This document shows, one piece after another, positions 30,913 through 39,399 of a stretch of 52,316 nt of DNA. The first letter of the stretch is position 1, and each line of letters starts with the position of its first letter. The notes beneath the pieces were generated by a model. The model saw nothing but the letters and a program-made list of their open reading frames with translations. It was not told where the DNA came from and did not search any database. The position numbers and the translations under genes are program-made. The stretch lies in NCBI GenBank assembly GCA_035454885.1, contig DATIGE010000017.1:1-52316 (forward strand), given 5' to 3'. The DNA is from a bacterium (GTDB taxonomy: Bacteria > UBA10199 > JACPAL01 > GCA-016699445).

Positions 30913-31530
30913 ATGACGGCCGAAGATCGCGATCTTTCCACGATGACGGACGAGGCGTTGGTCGAACGGGCGCGATCGGGAGACGATGCCTCGTTCGACC
31001 TGTTGGTCCGGCGTTACCAGCAGAAGGTGTACGGGTTGGCCCTGCGTCTTGTCGGCGATCCCCGGGAAGCGGAGGAGGTCTTGCAGGAAACCTTTCTGCA
31101 AGTGTTCCGGAAGCTGGAAACGTATCGTGGCGACGCGAGGTTTTGGACATGGCTCTACCGGATCGGATCCAACGTCGCCCTCATGCGCCTGCGGTCGAAG
31201 AAGCGGGAACCGTCCCGGTCCCTCGAGGAGTACCTGCCGAGGTTCAATGAAGAGGGGCGCCTCGAACGGTTGGACCTCGATTACGGCCGCGTGGCGCGCG
31301 CCGATGAGCTGCTTGAACGCAAAGAACTGGCGCAGAAGGCCTTGGAAGCGATCCAGCGTCTTCCGGAAGCCTACCGGGCGCCGCTGGTGCTGCGGGATTT
31401 GGACGAACTCTCCACGATGGAAACGGCGAAGATGCTCGATCTCGAACCCGGCGTCGTTCGAACGCGCCTTCACCGGGCGCGCCTGATGCTGCGGGGGTAT
31501 CTGGGCCGTCTCTTGGGAGGTGAGGGGTGA
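30913..31530 (+). CDS. ECF-type RNA polymerase sigma factor
   Basis: 205 residues with sigma region 2 (ARSGDDASFDLLVRRYQQKVYGLALRLVGDPREAEEVLQETFLQVFRKL, then FWTWLYRIGSNVALMRLR) and region 4 (LPEAYRAPLVLRDLDELSTMETAKMLDLEPGVVRTRLHRAR). It redirects polymerase to a stress regulon and is coupled to a downstream zinc-binding anti-sigma gene. ATG 30913 is used. An in-frame GTG at 30889 lies just after a -10-like TAGAAT (30872-30877) and could start a near-leaderless, 8-residue-longer form. Confidence 0.92.
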   Translation: MTAEDRDLSTMTDEALVERARSGDDASFDLLVRRYQQKVYGLALRLVGDPREAEEVLQETFLQVFRKLETYRGDARFWTWLYRIGSNVALMRLRSKKREPSRSLEEYLPRFNEEGRLERLDLDYGRVARADELLERKELAQKALEAIQRLPEAYRAPLVLRDLDELSTMETAKMLDLEPGVVRTRLHRARLMLRGYLGRLLGGEG

Positions 31531-31763
31531 TGGGAAAAAAGACCTGTCAGGAAACTATTGAGCTTCTCATGGACTACCTCGAGAAAAGGCTTTCGCCGGA
31601 AGAGCATGCCGCGCTGAAGGAACATTTCGATGAATGTCCCCCCTGCCTCGACTTCGTGCGTTCTTACCGGGAGACCCCCCGCATTGTCCGTGAGGCCACC
31701 GCCGTGCAAATTCCGCCCGAGGTGGAACAGCGTCTCAAGGACTTCCTCCGGAAGAACCGCTGA
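31530..31763 (+). CDS. Zinc-finger anti-sigma factor
   Basis: 77 residues with the anti-sigma zinc-binding pattern His-x3-Cys-x2-Cys in HFDECPPC (about residues 33-40) and an upstream CQETIELLMDYLEKRLSPEEHAAL helix. It has no membrane segment, so it is a soluble regulator that probably senses redox or metal state in the cytoplasm. GGGAGG is 9 bases upstream. GTG 31527 would add one residue. It overlaps the sigma gene stop, indicating coupled expression. Confidence 0.88.
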   Translation: MGKKTCQETIELLMDYLEKRLSPEEHAALKEHFDECPPCLDFVRSYRETPRIVREATAVQIPPEVEQRLKDFLRKNR

Positions 31764-31770
31764 TCCTTGA

Positions 31771-32037
31771 TCAAGCCACCAGTTTCAGCAAGGCCAGATT
31801 GATCACCGTCTGATAACCGATGCCCCGGCGCTTTCCCTGGGTCTGGGCCCATTTGAGGATACGGGGGTCCAGGCGGATGGAGATTGGCCGGTACTTCATG
31901 TCTACCTCCTTCTGAGGTCTCCCCCTCGGAGGTCGCTTCACGCCAAGCTTTTCTTCGATGGCTCGTCGATACATTTCCGTTTCTCGTGGCGTTATTCTCC
32001 TGGCCCTATGAAAGGGAAATTCTCTGATACGCTTCAT
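31771..32037 (-). CDS. brnA: BrnA-type (CopG/ribbon-helix-helix) antitoxin
   Basis: 88 residues with a basic N terminus and a C-terminal ribbon-helix-helix-like domain (MKYRPISIRLDPRILKWAQTQGKRRGIGYQTVINLALLKLV). It should neutralise the BrnT RNase and repress the operon. The start ATG 32037 follows GAAAGGAAACTTT and lies inside the 3' end of brnT (32-base overlap), the usual brnT-brnA order. The frame upstream of 32037 overlaps the toxin and is not used. Confidence 0.87.
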   Translation of the reverse strand: MKRIREFPFHRARRITPRETEMYRRAIEEKLGVKRPPRGRPQKEVDMKYRPISIRLDPRILKWAQTQGKRRGIGYQTVINLALLKLVA

Positions 32038-32299
32038 AAAGTTTCCTTTCTCTCCGACTGGCCGGTCGAGCACTGATGAGTCTCGTCGTGCCACAGCGCT
32101 CCGTAAAGACGACCGTGATCAGTAATCCCGAATCAACACAGCCAATGAGCCAATGGCGCTTCTCCATATCATTAGAATGCAGTTCATCCACCGTTATGAA
32201 AGCGTCCAGATCCTCAAAAGCAGTCATCGCCTCTTCAAACGATACAGCGTGCTTGTGAAGGTTTATCGCTGCCTTCTTTGGATCCCATTCGAACTTCAT
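32006..32299 (-). CDS. brnT: BrnT-family ribonuclease toxin
   Basis: 97 residues with the BrnT hallmarks MKFEWDPKKAAINLHKHAVSFEEAMTAF, the central HWLIGCVDSGLLITVVFTER and C-terminal RLISARPASRRERKLYE. It is a type II toxin with a RelE-like fold that cleaves RNA until bound by BrnA. The ATG lies only 4 bases after a -10 TATACT, so the message is probably leaderless, and the start codon overlaps an AT-rich dyad that would serve as operator. Confidence 0.92.
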   Translation of the reverse strand: MKFEWDPKKAAINLHKHAVSFEEAMTAFEDLDAFITVDELHSNDMEKRHWLIGCVDSGLLITVVFTERCGTTRLISARPASRRERKLYEAYQRISLS

Positions 32300-32332
32300 A
32301 TATAGTATATACCGTAATTAACGCCCCGCAAG
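32299..32332 (-). promoter_or_regulatory. brnTA promoter and operator
   Basis: On the minus strand, TTGCGG (32331-32326), 16 bases, TATACT (32309-32304). TATATA-G-TATATA at 32299-32311 (plus-strand reading) is a perfect 13-bp inverted repeat covering the -10 box and touching the start codon. This fits autorepression by BrnA. Confidence 0.6.
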
Positions 32333-32469
32333 GGTTCAGTGGGGCAATGCAGGGATAGCAAGTGGCATGCCAAGGGTTCCAATCGGGGCTCGACGCGCAA
32401 GGGTCTAAAAACTTGGACAGGTGAGGTTGAATTTCAGACTTTTCTGGACTTCGACTTAGGCTTGCCGAG

Positions 32470-34347
32470 TCACGTCCTGACGACGGCGACGGGGGGTTTT
32501 TTCTTGTCGTCCCCGGTCCCCAGCTCCTGCCACAGGGGCTGGAGTTCCTTTTGGTCGATGGTTTCGACCTCCAAGAGGCGCTTGGCGCCGGCCTCCAAAA
32601 ATTTACGGTTCCGCTCGATCGCCTGCGCGGCCCGCTGGTAGGCCTCGTCCAGGATCGACTTCACCTCGCCGTCGATGATCCGGGAGGTCTCCTCGCTGAT
32701 CTCCATCCTCCGGGAAGCGGTCGTCGCGCCCTGGAGAAAGGGCGAGCGCTCCACCTCGAAGGTGGCCAGCCCCAGCTTGCCGCTCATCCCGTACTCGGTC
32801 ACCATCGCCCGCGCGATGTTGGTCGCCTTCGTGAGGTCGTCGCCCGCGCCGGTGGAGACGTCGTCGAAGAAGAGGGTCTCGGAGGCCCGACCGCCCATCA
32901 GCACCGCGATCTTCCGGACGAGTTCCCCGCGGCTCATGAGATAGCGGTCCTCGGTGGGGCGCTGCATCGTGTAGCCCAGGGCGCCGATCCCGCGCGGGAT
33001 GATGCTCACCTTCTGGACCTGGACGAGCTCCCCTTCGGCCAGGGCGACGGTCGCATGGCCCATCTCGTGGTAGGCGACCCGCCGGCGCTCCTCGGGGTTC
33101 ATGAGGCGCTTGCGCCGCTCGAGACCGGCCACGATCCGCTCGATGGCGGCGACGAAGTCGTTTTCCTCGACCGCCGCGGCCTTCCGGCGCGTGCCGAGAA
33201 GCGCCGCCTCGTTGACCAGGTTCGCGAGATCGGCGCCCGAGAATCCGGGCGTCAGCCCCGCGACCTTTTCGGCCGAAACCTCGGAGGCGAGCTTCACCTT
33301 CTTCATGTGCACCTTGAGGATCGCCGCGCGCCCGTTCAGGTCCGGGTTGTCCAGGAGGATCTGGCGATCGAACCGCCCGGCCCGGAGGAGGGCGGGGTCC
33401 AGGATCTCCGGACGGTTGGTGGCGGCCAGGAGGATGATCCCCTTGGACGGATCGAAGCCGTCGATCTCGGCCAGGAGCTGGTTCAAGGTCTGCTGCATCT
33501 CCTCATGGGCGCCGCCGCTTAAGTAGCCCAGGGCGCGGGATTTTCCCACGGCGTCGAGTTCGTCGATGAAGAGGAGGCAGGGGGCGTTCGCCCGCGCCTG
33601 CTCGAAAAGGTCGCGGACGCGCGCGGCCCCCAGGCCCACGAACATCTCCACGAATTCGGAGCCGTTGATCGAGAAGAACGGGACGCTCGCCTCGCCGGCG
33701 ATCGCGCGCGCCATGAGGGTCTTGCCCGAACCCGGAGGTCCCACCAGGAGGATGCCCTTGGGGGCCCGCGCCCCCAACTGGGCGTAGCGCGTCGGGTCCT
33801 TGAGGAAATCGATCAGCTCGCGCACCTCTTCCTTGGCCTCCTCCACGCCGGCGACGTCGTCGAACGTGACCTTGACGTCCTTCTCCATGTAGACCTTGGC
33901 CTTCGACTTGCCGGCCCGCATGAGTCCGCCCTGGGGGCCTTCGGCCATGCGGCCCACCATGGACCTCCAGAGCCAAAAGAGGACGAGAAAGGGAAGGACC
34001 CAACCGAGAAGGGTCCACAGCGCGGTGTTTCGGGCCGTCCCCGCGAACGACACGCCCTTGGCGTTCAGGCGCTCGACCAACCGCTCGTCCGGGACCGGGA
34101 CGGTCGTGAATCGCCGGGGCTTTTCCCCCGCCGCGGCCTTGAGGGTCCCGGAGATCTGATCGGCCGAGACGGTCACTTCGTCGAGCTCTCCCTTGTCCAG
34201 CCGGTTGAGGAAGTCGCTGTAGGAGAGCGTCTCGGTCGCGCCCATCCACGCCGGGTTCTTGACAAGGTAGAGGTAGCCGCCCACGAGGAGGAGGATGAGG
34301 GCGATCCAGCCCCATTGACGCGTCAGCGGCGGTTTTTCTTCGATCAC
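32470..34347 (-). CDS. ftsH: FtsH, membrane-bound ATP-dependent zinc metalloprotease
   Basis: 625 residues. There are two N-terminal membrane helices ([16 protein letters not shown] and [20 protein letters not shown]) around a periplasmic domain. The AAA module follows with Walker A GPPGSGKT, pore residue in [19 protein letters not shown], Walker [12 protein letters not shown] and second-region [17 protein letters not shown]. The protease has HEMGH as zinc site and a distal Asp. It degrades membrane and regulatory proteins. The GTG start is one base from the predicted transcription start of a dyad-type promoter, so the message may be leaderless. Confidence 0.96.
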   Translation of the reverse strand: MIEEKPPLTRQWGWIALILLLVGGYLYLVKNPAWMGATETLSYSDFLNRLDKGELDEVTVSADQISGTLKAAAGEKPRRFTTVPVPDERLVERLNAKGVSFAGTARNTALWTLLGWVLPFLVLFWLWRSMVGRMAEGPQGGLMRAGKSKAKVYMEKDVKVTFDDVAGVEEAKEEVRELIDFLKDPTRYAQLGARAPKGILLVGPPGSGKTLMARAIAGEASVPFFSINGSEFVEMFVGLGAARVRDLFEQARANAPCLLFIDELDAVGKSRALGYLSGGAHEEMQQTLNQLLAEIDGFDPSKGIILLAATNRPEILDPALLRAGRFDRQILLDNPDLNGRAAILKVHMKKVKLASEVSAEKVAGLTPGFSGADLANLVNEAALLGTRRKAAAVEENDFVAAIERIVAGLERRKRLMNPEERRRVAYHEMGHATVALAEGELVQVQKVSIIPRGIGALGYTMQRPTEDRYLMSRGELVRKIAVLMGGRASETLFFDDVSTGAGDDLTKATNIARAMVTEYGMSGKLGLATFEVERSPFLQGATTASRRMEISEETSRIIDGEVKSILDEAYQRAAQAIERNRKFLEAGAKRLLEVETIDQKELQPLWQELGTGDDKKKPPVAVVRT

Positions 34348-34396
34348 CTTAGAACTTTAAACCATCCGGGAGGGGCCTGCGTATGAGATTTATCAT
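34348..34396 (-). promoter_or_regulatory. FNR/CRP-like dyad promoter of ftsH
   Basis: ATGAT-AAAT-CTCAT at 34383-34396 (minus), a 22-base gap, weak -10 TTAAAG (34360-34355), predicted start 34348. The dyad centre is at -41.5. Two half-site deviations from the perfect palindrome; spacing is exact. Confidence 0.6.
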
Positions 34397-34405
34397 GAGA
34401 CTTGA

Positions 34406-35149
34406 TCAGGGGGGGAGGAGGGGGATCGGATCTTCATACGGAAGGACGGTGACCGCCGTTCCTTGGAAGCCGTTTTCCTCGGCCGGGGCCTCGGCAAAGA
34501 CCTCGTTCAACCAGCGCGCGTCCGGCGTAAAGAGACGGACGCAGCCGTGGCTGGCGTTGTAGCCCGGGACCTCGGGCGAGCCGTGAAGGGCGTATCCGCG
34601 GCGGAAGAACAGGCAGTACGGCATCGGCGCCCCGCCGCGGCCGATGGGGAACTTGCGGGACCGGCATTTGGGGCTCCCCTTGGAGAGGACGTAAAAATCC
34701 CCGCCGGGGCTCCGGCATCGGCTCCTCACGTCCGGGCACCATTTCTTTCCCCCGGACGCGGGGCCCCAAAGGACCAGCTTGCCGTCCTCGTTGTAGGCCC
34801 CCCAGGCGAGCAGGGAGAGATCCACGACGATGAGTTTTTCCCCGCCCGAGTCGCGCTTTTTCGGGAAAGGAGAGAGGTCCATCAACGAAATGCGCTTGAG
34901 CTTCTTGGGAACGGCCAGGATCATGCCGGGGCGGAGCCGCACGTTCATCCGATTGACCCGTTGGACCAGATCCCGTTCGCCGTCGTCGCTCCAGAGCGTC
35001 TGCCAGGTCTCTGCCTCGGCGATTTCCCGGCACTCGTACCCTTTTTGGGTGCAGAGGATTTCTCCGTAACGGGTCTCGGACGCGGCGGGCAGCGGCGCGC
35101 CCAGGAGAATTTCGGTCAAGACAAGAATTCCTGAGAAGAACTTCTTCAA
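34406..35149 (-). CDS. Exported L,D-transpeptidase (YkuD domain)
   Basis: 247 residues with a signal peptide (FFSGILVLTEILLGAPLPAA). A LysM-like segment follows (about 55-85, ending MNVRLRPGMILAVPKK), and then the YkuD catalytic domain with active-site signature HGSPEVPGYNASHGCVRL. The Cys forms the acyl-enzyme for 3-3 peptidoglycan crosslinks or for attaching envelope proteins. Extra cysteines before it (CPDVRSRCRS, CRSR) may form disulfides. It is the last gene of the Usp-Usp operon, overlapping the preceding stop by four bases. Confidence 0.93.
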   Translation of the reverse strand: MKKFFSGILVLTEILLGAPLPAASETRYGEILCTQKGYECREIAEAETWQTLWSDDGERDLVQRVNRMNVRLRPGMILAVPKKLKRISLMDLSPFPKKRDSGGEKLIVVDLSLLAWGAYNEDGKLVLWGPASGGKKWCPDVRSRCRSPGGDFYVLSKGSPKCRSRKFPIGRGGAPMPYCLFFRRGYALHGSPEVPGYNASHGCVRLFTPDARWLNEVFAEAPAEENGFQGTAVTVLPYEDPIPLLPP

Positions 35150-36042
35150 GAGGGCTTCTTCGGGGGAAGCGTGAGAATGGAGCAGGGCGCATGGCGGACG
35201 ACGCCGGTCGCGACGCTTCCCAGGACCAGGCGGGCCATCCCGCGGCGCGCGTGCGTCGGAATGACGATGAGATCCGCGCCCAGCGAGCGGGCGGAGCGGC
35301 AGATCGCTTCCGCGGGCGATCCGGTCAGGGCGTGAAGACCGGTGGAAATCCGTGATGGCACGAGTCCGGCCGCGAGTCGTTCGAGCCGCTTTTGAGCCCG
35401 TTTTCGCAGGTCCCCCGTGAGATTGGGCGGAAAGTAGGCGCGCATTTCGGGGAAGGGCGCCATGTTCTCGACGGCGGGGCTCACGTGCACGATCTCCAAT
35501 CGGGCGGAAAACATCCGGGCAAGCTCGGAGGCGGCGCGTACGGCCGGGCGCGAGGCGTCATCGAAGTCGACCGGAACCAAAATGCGCTTGGGAGGCAACC
35601 GGCGCGGCTTGCGGAAAACCCAGACCGGCGCGGGAGAGCGGCGGACGACCCCCTCGGCGACGCTCCCCATGAGGATATGGCCGAGACCCGTGCGTCCATG
35701 GCTCCCCACGACCACGAGGTCCGGCCGTTCGTCGTTGATGACGCGCGCGATCGCGGCCTTGGGCTCCCCCGCGGCCAGGATGCCCCCGACCGACCGGGGA
35801 CGGGACTTTCCCTTCCTCTTCGAAAGTCTCTGGACCTCCCGAAGGAGCTTCCGGTTGAGGATGTTCTGCAGGGGCTCGGCCTGGTGCCCCCAGTCCCGGA
35901 ACAGGTAGGTCGGGCCGATCTCCCAGACGTGTACGATCCCGAGCCTTGACCGGAATCGGGAGGCCAGCGCCTCCGCAAAATGCAGGGCCGCCCGGCTCGG
36001 GGCCGAATAGTCGTAGAGGGAGAGGATTTTTCCGAATTTCAT
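35146..36042 (-). CDS. Tandem universal stress protein
   Basis: 298 residues, two Usp domains. The ATP-binding pattern is GSHGRTGLGHILMGSV in the first and PTHARRGMARLVLGSV in the second, both with the downstream PxxV/L strand. It differs clearly from the neighbouring Usp protein, so the two are an old duplication or separate acquisitions. It overlaps the upstream Usp gene and the downstream L,D-transpeptidase gene by four bases each. Confidence 0.92.
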   Translation of the reverse strand: MKFGKILSLYDYSAPSRAALHFAEALASRFRSRLGIVHVWEIGPTYLFRDWGHQAEPLQNILNRKLLREVQRLSKRKGKSRPRSVGGILAAGEPKAAIARVINDERPDLVVVGSHGRTGLGHILMGSVAEGVVRRSPAPVWVFRKPRRLPPKRILVPVDFDDASRPAVRAASELARMFSARLEIVHVSPAVENMAPFPEMRAYFPPNLTGDLRKRAQKRLERLAAGLVPSRISTGLHALTGSPAEAICRSARSLGADLIVIPTHARRGMARLVLGSVATGVVRHAPCSILTLPPKKPS

Positions 36043-36983
36043 GGTTCAGCCTCCATCCATTCCGTCGCGACCTTTTTCCGGTACGGGGCCGCCTTCGACG
36101 GGCAGACGCTTAATACGGAACAGGGGGCGTAGCGCACGACCTGTTCGGCGACGCTCCCCAAGAAAAATCGCCCGACACCGGCGCGGCCGTGCGTCGGCAT
36201 GAGGATGAAATCCGACTGGAACTCCTCGGCGGCGTGACCGATCTCCGCCGCCACGGGGCCGGACGCGAGATGCGGGGTCAGGCCGAGCGCCGGATACCGT
36301 GCGGCGAGGGCCTTCAGCGCGTCGAGGGCCTTCCGTTTCAGGACGCGCTCGTCGACGGGGGAATAGCCGGCGAAGGCCTCGGGAAACGCCTCCATCAGAT
36401 CGGGGGAGGAGAGGACGCTCAAGAGGTCGACCCGGAAGGGGAGGGTCTCGCGGAGCCGGGTGGCCAATGCGAGGGCCTCGTCGGGCGGCTCCGCGACATC
36501 CGCCGGTATCAGCACCGCCTGCGGGGGCCATTGGGGGGCCTTTCGCGCGACAAAGACCGGCGACGGGGAATGGCGCACGACCTTTTCGGCGACGCTCCCC
36601 AAGAAGGCCCGGGAGAGGCCCTTGCGCCCGTGCGTTCCGACGAAGACGAGATCCGGCGAGCCGTCGAGGATCCTCTTGAGGATGATCGCGAGGGGACGTC
36701 CCGTCGCGATGACGACCTCCAGGCCGCCGAGTCTTCCTTCCGGCGCGCCGACCGAGCAGGCCCGCAGGTCCTTGTCGATCTCCGTCCGGATGAGGCGGGT
36801 CAGTTCCGTCAGTTGGTTCTCCGCGGGGCCCGTCCCGGAGACGCCCGGCGGAGGTCCGACGGGGGGGATCACCGAAAGGACGGTCAGCCGGGAGCGGAAT
36901 TGCTCCCCGAATCGCAGGGCCCATTGCAGGGCCCTTCTCGAGGACTCCGACAGGTCATGGAGGGCCAGCAGCGACCGGAACAT
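36039..36983 (-). CDS. Tandem universal stress protein
   Basis: 314 residues, two Usp domains with ATP-loop signatures GTHGRKGLSRAFLGSV and PTHGRAGVGRFFLGSV. By eye it is closer to the 14525-15385 Usp protein (shared starts such as MFRK/MFRS, LHDLSESSRRALQWALRFG) than to the next gene. It is first of three genes read from the dyad promoter at 37008-37056, with CGAGGAGGGACC before ATG 36983. Confidence 0.92.
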   Translation of the reverse strand: MFRSLLALHDLSESSRRALQWALRFGEQFRSRLTVLSVIPPVGPPPGVSGTGPAENQLTELTRLIRTEIDKDLRACSVGAPEGRLGGLEVVIATGRPLAIILKRILDGSPDLVFVGTHGRKGLSRAFLGSVAEKVVRHSPSPVFVARKAPQWPPQAVLIPADVAEPPDEALALATRLRETLPFRVDLLSVLSSPDLMEAFPEAFAGYSPVDERVLKRKALDALKALAARYPALGLTPHLASGPVAAEIGHAAEEFQSDFILMPTHGRAGVGRFFLGSVAEQVVRYAPCSVLSVCPSKAAPYRKKVATEWMEAEP

Positions 36984-37007
36984 GGTCCCTCCTCGGTTTG
37001 AGGATCA

Positions 37008-37056
37008 TTTTTGAAACCTACCGCGTTTCCCCCGGGTCGGCTGTGACGAATATCAT
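37008..37056 (-). promoter_or_regulatory. FNR/CRP-like dyad promoter of the Usp-Usp-L,D-transpeptidase operon
   Basis: ATGAT-ATTC-GTCAC at 37043-37056 (minus), a 22-base gap, weak -10 TAGGTT (37020-37015), predicted start 37008. The dyad centre is at -41.5. One mismatch lies in each outer half. Confidence 0.6.
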
Positions 37057-37082
37057 GTGGAGGCCTTTCGTAACTTCTCGCT

Positions 37083-37111
37083 TTGGGCTCCGCATCCATC
37101 TGTGATATAAA
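37083..37111 (+). promoter_or_regulatory. Predicted sigma-70 promoter of the sigma factor gene
   Basis: TTGGGC (37083-37088), a 17-base spacer and TATAAA (37106-37111). The predicted start is near 37118, leaving a leader of about 96 bases. That leader contains AGGAGG (37123-37128) not followed by any start codon. Confidence 0.5.
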
Positions 37112-37213
37112 GCCGCTTACATAGGAGGACGTTTTTTAAGTCCGGGCGTTGCAGTACCCTTTCTCCCTCGTAGTTCCGTCTGGGTCCCACCGGAAGTAAA
37201 AGCGTTGTAACAA

Positions 37214-38167
37214 GTGAAAACTACTCATGATTCTCCCATATGGGAGGAGGATATCCTCAACCCTTATTTGAAGGAGATGGGGGCGACGGCCCTGCTCACG
37301 CGCGAGGAGGAGGTCACCCTCTCCAAGCGGATGGAGGAGGGGCTCGCGCGGCTTCAGCGTCTCAGGGCGCAGCGACGGCGCTCGCCGAAGCGGAGCCTCG
37401 CGCGGAAGCTCGGCTGCGAGATCCGGAGGATCGAGGCCGACGTCGAAGAGGCCAAGCAGCGGATGATCCAGGCCAATCTCCGCCTCGTGGTCAGCGTCGC
37501 GAAAAGATACTCCCGGTGCGGGATGCCGCTGCCCGACCTGATTCAGGAGGGGAACATCGGCCTCATGCGGGCGGTGGAAAAATTCGATTACCGGCTCGGG
37601 AACCGGTTCGCGACGTACGCCGTTTGGTGGATCCGGCAGTCGATCACGCGGTCCCTCTCGGACCGGTCGCGGACCATCCGGATCCCCGTCCACATCATCG
37701 CGGAGCAGTCCAAGCTCGCCCGGACGTCCCGGACCCTGTTTCACACGCTGGGCCGGGATCCGACGCCCGAGGAGTGCGCGGAGGAAATGAGGACGAGCGC
37801 GGAACGGGTGGAGACCCTCTCCCAGATGGTGAGCCAGCCCGTGTCACTCGAGAAGCCCGTCGGCGAGGACGGGGACGCGCTCTTGGGCGACTTCGTCGCG
37901 GATCAAAGGACCCCCACGCCGGGCGATGCGGTGATGCAGCAGCACGTCTCCGAGCAAATCCTCAAGGCCCTGGCGACCCTGACCCCGCGCGAGGAAAAGA
38001 TCCTGCGGATGCGGTTCGGCATCGGGGAACCCTCGGAGCACACGCTGGAGGAGGTCGGACGCACGTTCCGCGTGACGCGGGAACGCGTGCGGCAGATCGA
38101 GGAGAAGGCCCTGAAGAAACTCAGCCGGGGCTTCCGGGGTCAGAGGCTCAAGGAAGTCATGGAGTGA
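37214..38167 (+). CDS. Sigma-70 family factor, RpoD/RpoS type
   Basis: 317 residues with region 1.2 (NPYLKEMGATALLTREEEVTLSKRM), region 2 with RLVVSVAKRYSRCGMPLPDLIQEGNIGLMRAVEKFDYRLGNRFATYAVWWIRQSI, region 3, and region 4 (LRMRFGIGEPSEHTLEEVGRTFRVTRERVRQIEEKALKKL). Region 1.1 is absent and the length suits RpoS-like or secondary primary-type factors. It starts at GTG 37214 with no clear ribosome site. CTCCCATATGGGAG at 37233-37246 is a perfect palindrome just inside the coding region and may affect initiation. Confidence 0.9.
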   Translation: MKTTHDSPIWEEDILNPYLKEMGATALLTREEEVTLSKRMEEGLARLQRLRAQRRRSPKRSLARKLGCEIRRIEADVEEAKQRMIQANLRLVVSVAKRYSRCGMPLPDLIQEGNIGLMRAVEKFDYRLGNRFATYAVWWIRQSITRSLSDRSRTIRIPVHIIAEQSKLARTSRTLFHTLGRDPTPEECAEEMRTSAERVETLSQMVSQPVSLEKPVGEDGDALLGDFVADQRTPTPGDAVMQQHVSEQILKALATLTPREEKILRMRFGIGEPSEHTLEEVGRTFRVTRERVRQIEEKALKKLSRGFRGQRLKEVME

Positions 38168-38181
38168 TTTCGAAGGCCCGC

Positions 38182-38670
38182 CTAGAACCAGGCGTCGGAG
38201 AACGGATCGGGGGACGGTTCGGTCCCGTGCGTCCCGGGTTTCTTTCGCGAGCAGATGGACCTTAACGTGTCGACGATCGCCTTCGCCGGAAGATCCTTTC
38301 CCGCGTGAATGGCGAAGTCGTCCATCGAGACGATGCCGGCCAGACGGCCGTTGGCGTCGACGACCACCAGTCTCCGCACCCGATGATGCGCCATGGTCTG
38401 GAGGGCCTTTTTGACGGCTTCCTCCGGCCGGCAGGTGAAAAGCGCCCCGGTCATGACGTCCCCCGCCGTGATTTCCGCCGCCTTGAGGGGCCGGGTGGCC
38501 GTCGCCATGCAAATGTCGCGGTCGGTGATCACGCCGACCGCCCTGCCGTCCGGCTCGACGACCGGCACGACGCCGCAGTCGTTGTGCCACATGATCATCG
38601 CCGCCTCGGCCAGATTGGTGGACCGGCCGCAGGTGCGAACGGTCCGGGTCATGATGTCCTGGACTTTCAT
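38182..38670 (-). CDS. Two-CBS-domain protein
   Basis: 162 residues: CBS1 (VQDIMTRTVRTCGRSTNLAEAAMIMWHNDCGVVPVVE through GVITDRDICM) and CBS2 (AGDVMTGALFTCRPEEAVKKALQTMAHHRVRRLVVVD through GIVSMDDFAI), plus a short tail. Such pairs bind adenine nucleotides and report energy state. The stand-alone type often appears in anoxic or stress regulons. ATG 38670 overlaps the GNAT stop by four bases. The longer open frame above it is antisense-like shadow of the GNAT gene. Confidence 0.92.
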   Translation of the reverse strand: MKVQDIMTRTVRTCGRSTNLAEAAMIMWHNDCGVVPVVEPDGRAVGVITDRDICMATATRPLKAAEITAGDVMTGALFTCRPEEAVKKALQTMAHHRVRRLVVVDANGRLAGIVSMDDFAIHAGKDLPAKAIVDTLRSICSRKKPGTHGTEPSPDPFSDAWF

Positions 38671-39191
38671 GAGTGCCTCCTTCGGCGTTTCCGCGTCCTG
38701 CGGGCCTTGCGCCTCTTTTTCGTGAGATCCTTGCCCATCAGGATCTGGTCCTCGCCGGGCCCGTACAGGTCCTTGAGCGTGCCTTCCCAGCGGAAGCCGT
38801 GGTCGGTGTAGAAGGAGACGGCGCCGCGGTAGATGGCGTCGCTGGAGGTCGAAAGAAAGAGCTTGCGCGCCTCCCGCCGTTTCAGGTCCTGGATGATGTA
38901 CTGCAGCAGCTGGCTTCCGACGCCGCGGCCCTGAAATTTGGGATGAATGAAGGTATAGCCGAGCCAGTAGATGCCCCGGGCCTCCTCGTTGTCGTAAAAA
39001 TAGCCCGAGACGCCCGCGAGCTTCCCCCGGTATTCCGCCAGAATGACCTTGTCCCATCCCTTGCCCCAGCGTTTGAAGTAGTCGCGGTAGTAGCGCCGCG
39101 CGTAGCGCGCGTCCTGGCCGTGATGCATCCGGATCAGGCGCAGCACGCGCTTCAGCTCGACCTTCTTCATCTCGCGGATCGAGCACTTCAT
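38667..39191 (-). CDS. GNAT-family N-acetyltransferase
   Basis: 174 residues. The acetyl-CoA pyrophosphate loop is FQGRGVGSQLLQYI (R/Q-x-x-G-x-G/A), with strand beta4 in IYWLGYTFIHP and the following FYTDHGFRWEGTLKDLYG typical of the fold. The last 20 residues are a run of Lys and Arg (KKRRKARRTRKRRRR), unusual and suggestive of nucleic acid or ribosome contact. It is preceded, with ATGA overlap, by the DUF302 remnant and so is driven by the remnant's promoter. The substrate is unknown. Confidence 0.9.
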   Translation of the reverse strand: MKCSIREMKKVELKRVLRLIRMHHGQDARYARRYYRDYFKRWGKGWDKVILAEYRGKLAGVSGYFYDNEEARGIYWLGYTFIHPKFQGRGVGSQLLQYIIQDLKRREARKLFLSTSSDAIYRGAVSFYTDHGFRWEGTLKDLYGPGEDQILMGKDLTKKRRKARRTRKRRRRHS

Positions 39192-39241
39192 GCCGGGTTG
39201 CAGGCGCCCAGGATCCGGTAGTTGCTGAAGGAGTAGCCCAT
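39188..39241 (-). pseudogene. DUF302 remnant: 17-codon fusion of start and internal segment
   Basis: Reads MGYSFSNYRILGACNPA and stop. The intact DUF302 gene at 44155-44544 starts MGYYFSK and later has NYRILGACNPPFA, so the 45 or so codons between have been deleted and the remainder is lost. At DNA level both segments match with about one change each. The remnant retains a good ribosome site (GGAGGG), a dyad promoter at the same distance as in the intact gene, and its TGA overlaps the GNAT ATG, so it now acts as a translated leader for gnat-CBS. Confidence 0.85.
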
Positions 39242-39257
39242 GGTTGCCCTCCTGATC

Positions 39258-39306
39258 CGCGCCTATTGTAGGTTCACCGCGGGGCGCCGGCCATGAGTTT
39301 CGTCAT
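39258..39306 (-). promoter_or_regulatory. FNR/CRP-like dyad promoter of the DUF302 remnant-GNAT-CBS unit
   Basis: ATGAC-GAAA-CTCAT at 39293-39306 (minus), a 22-base gap, -10 TACAAT (39270-39265), predicted start 39258. The dyad centre is at -41.5. From dyad to ATG there are 51 bases, exactly as at the intact DUF302 gene. Confidence 0.7.
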
Positions 39307-39399
39307 GCCGATGGCACTTTATTTGCTCTCTGAAATTGTCGCTGTCGGGGCGCAGAGGGATTGACGCCGGCATGAAGAACTCATAAGGAGGGCAGGCGA

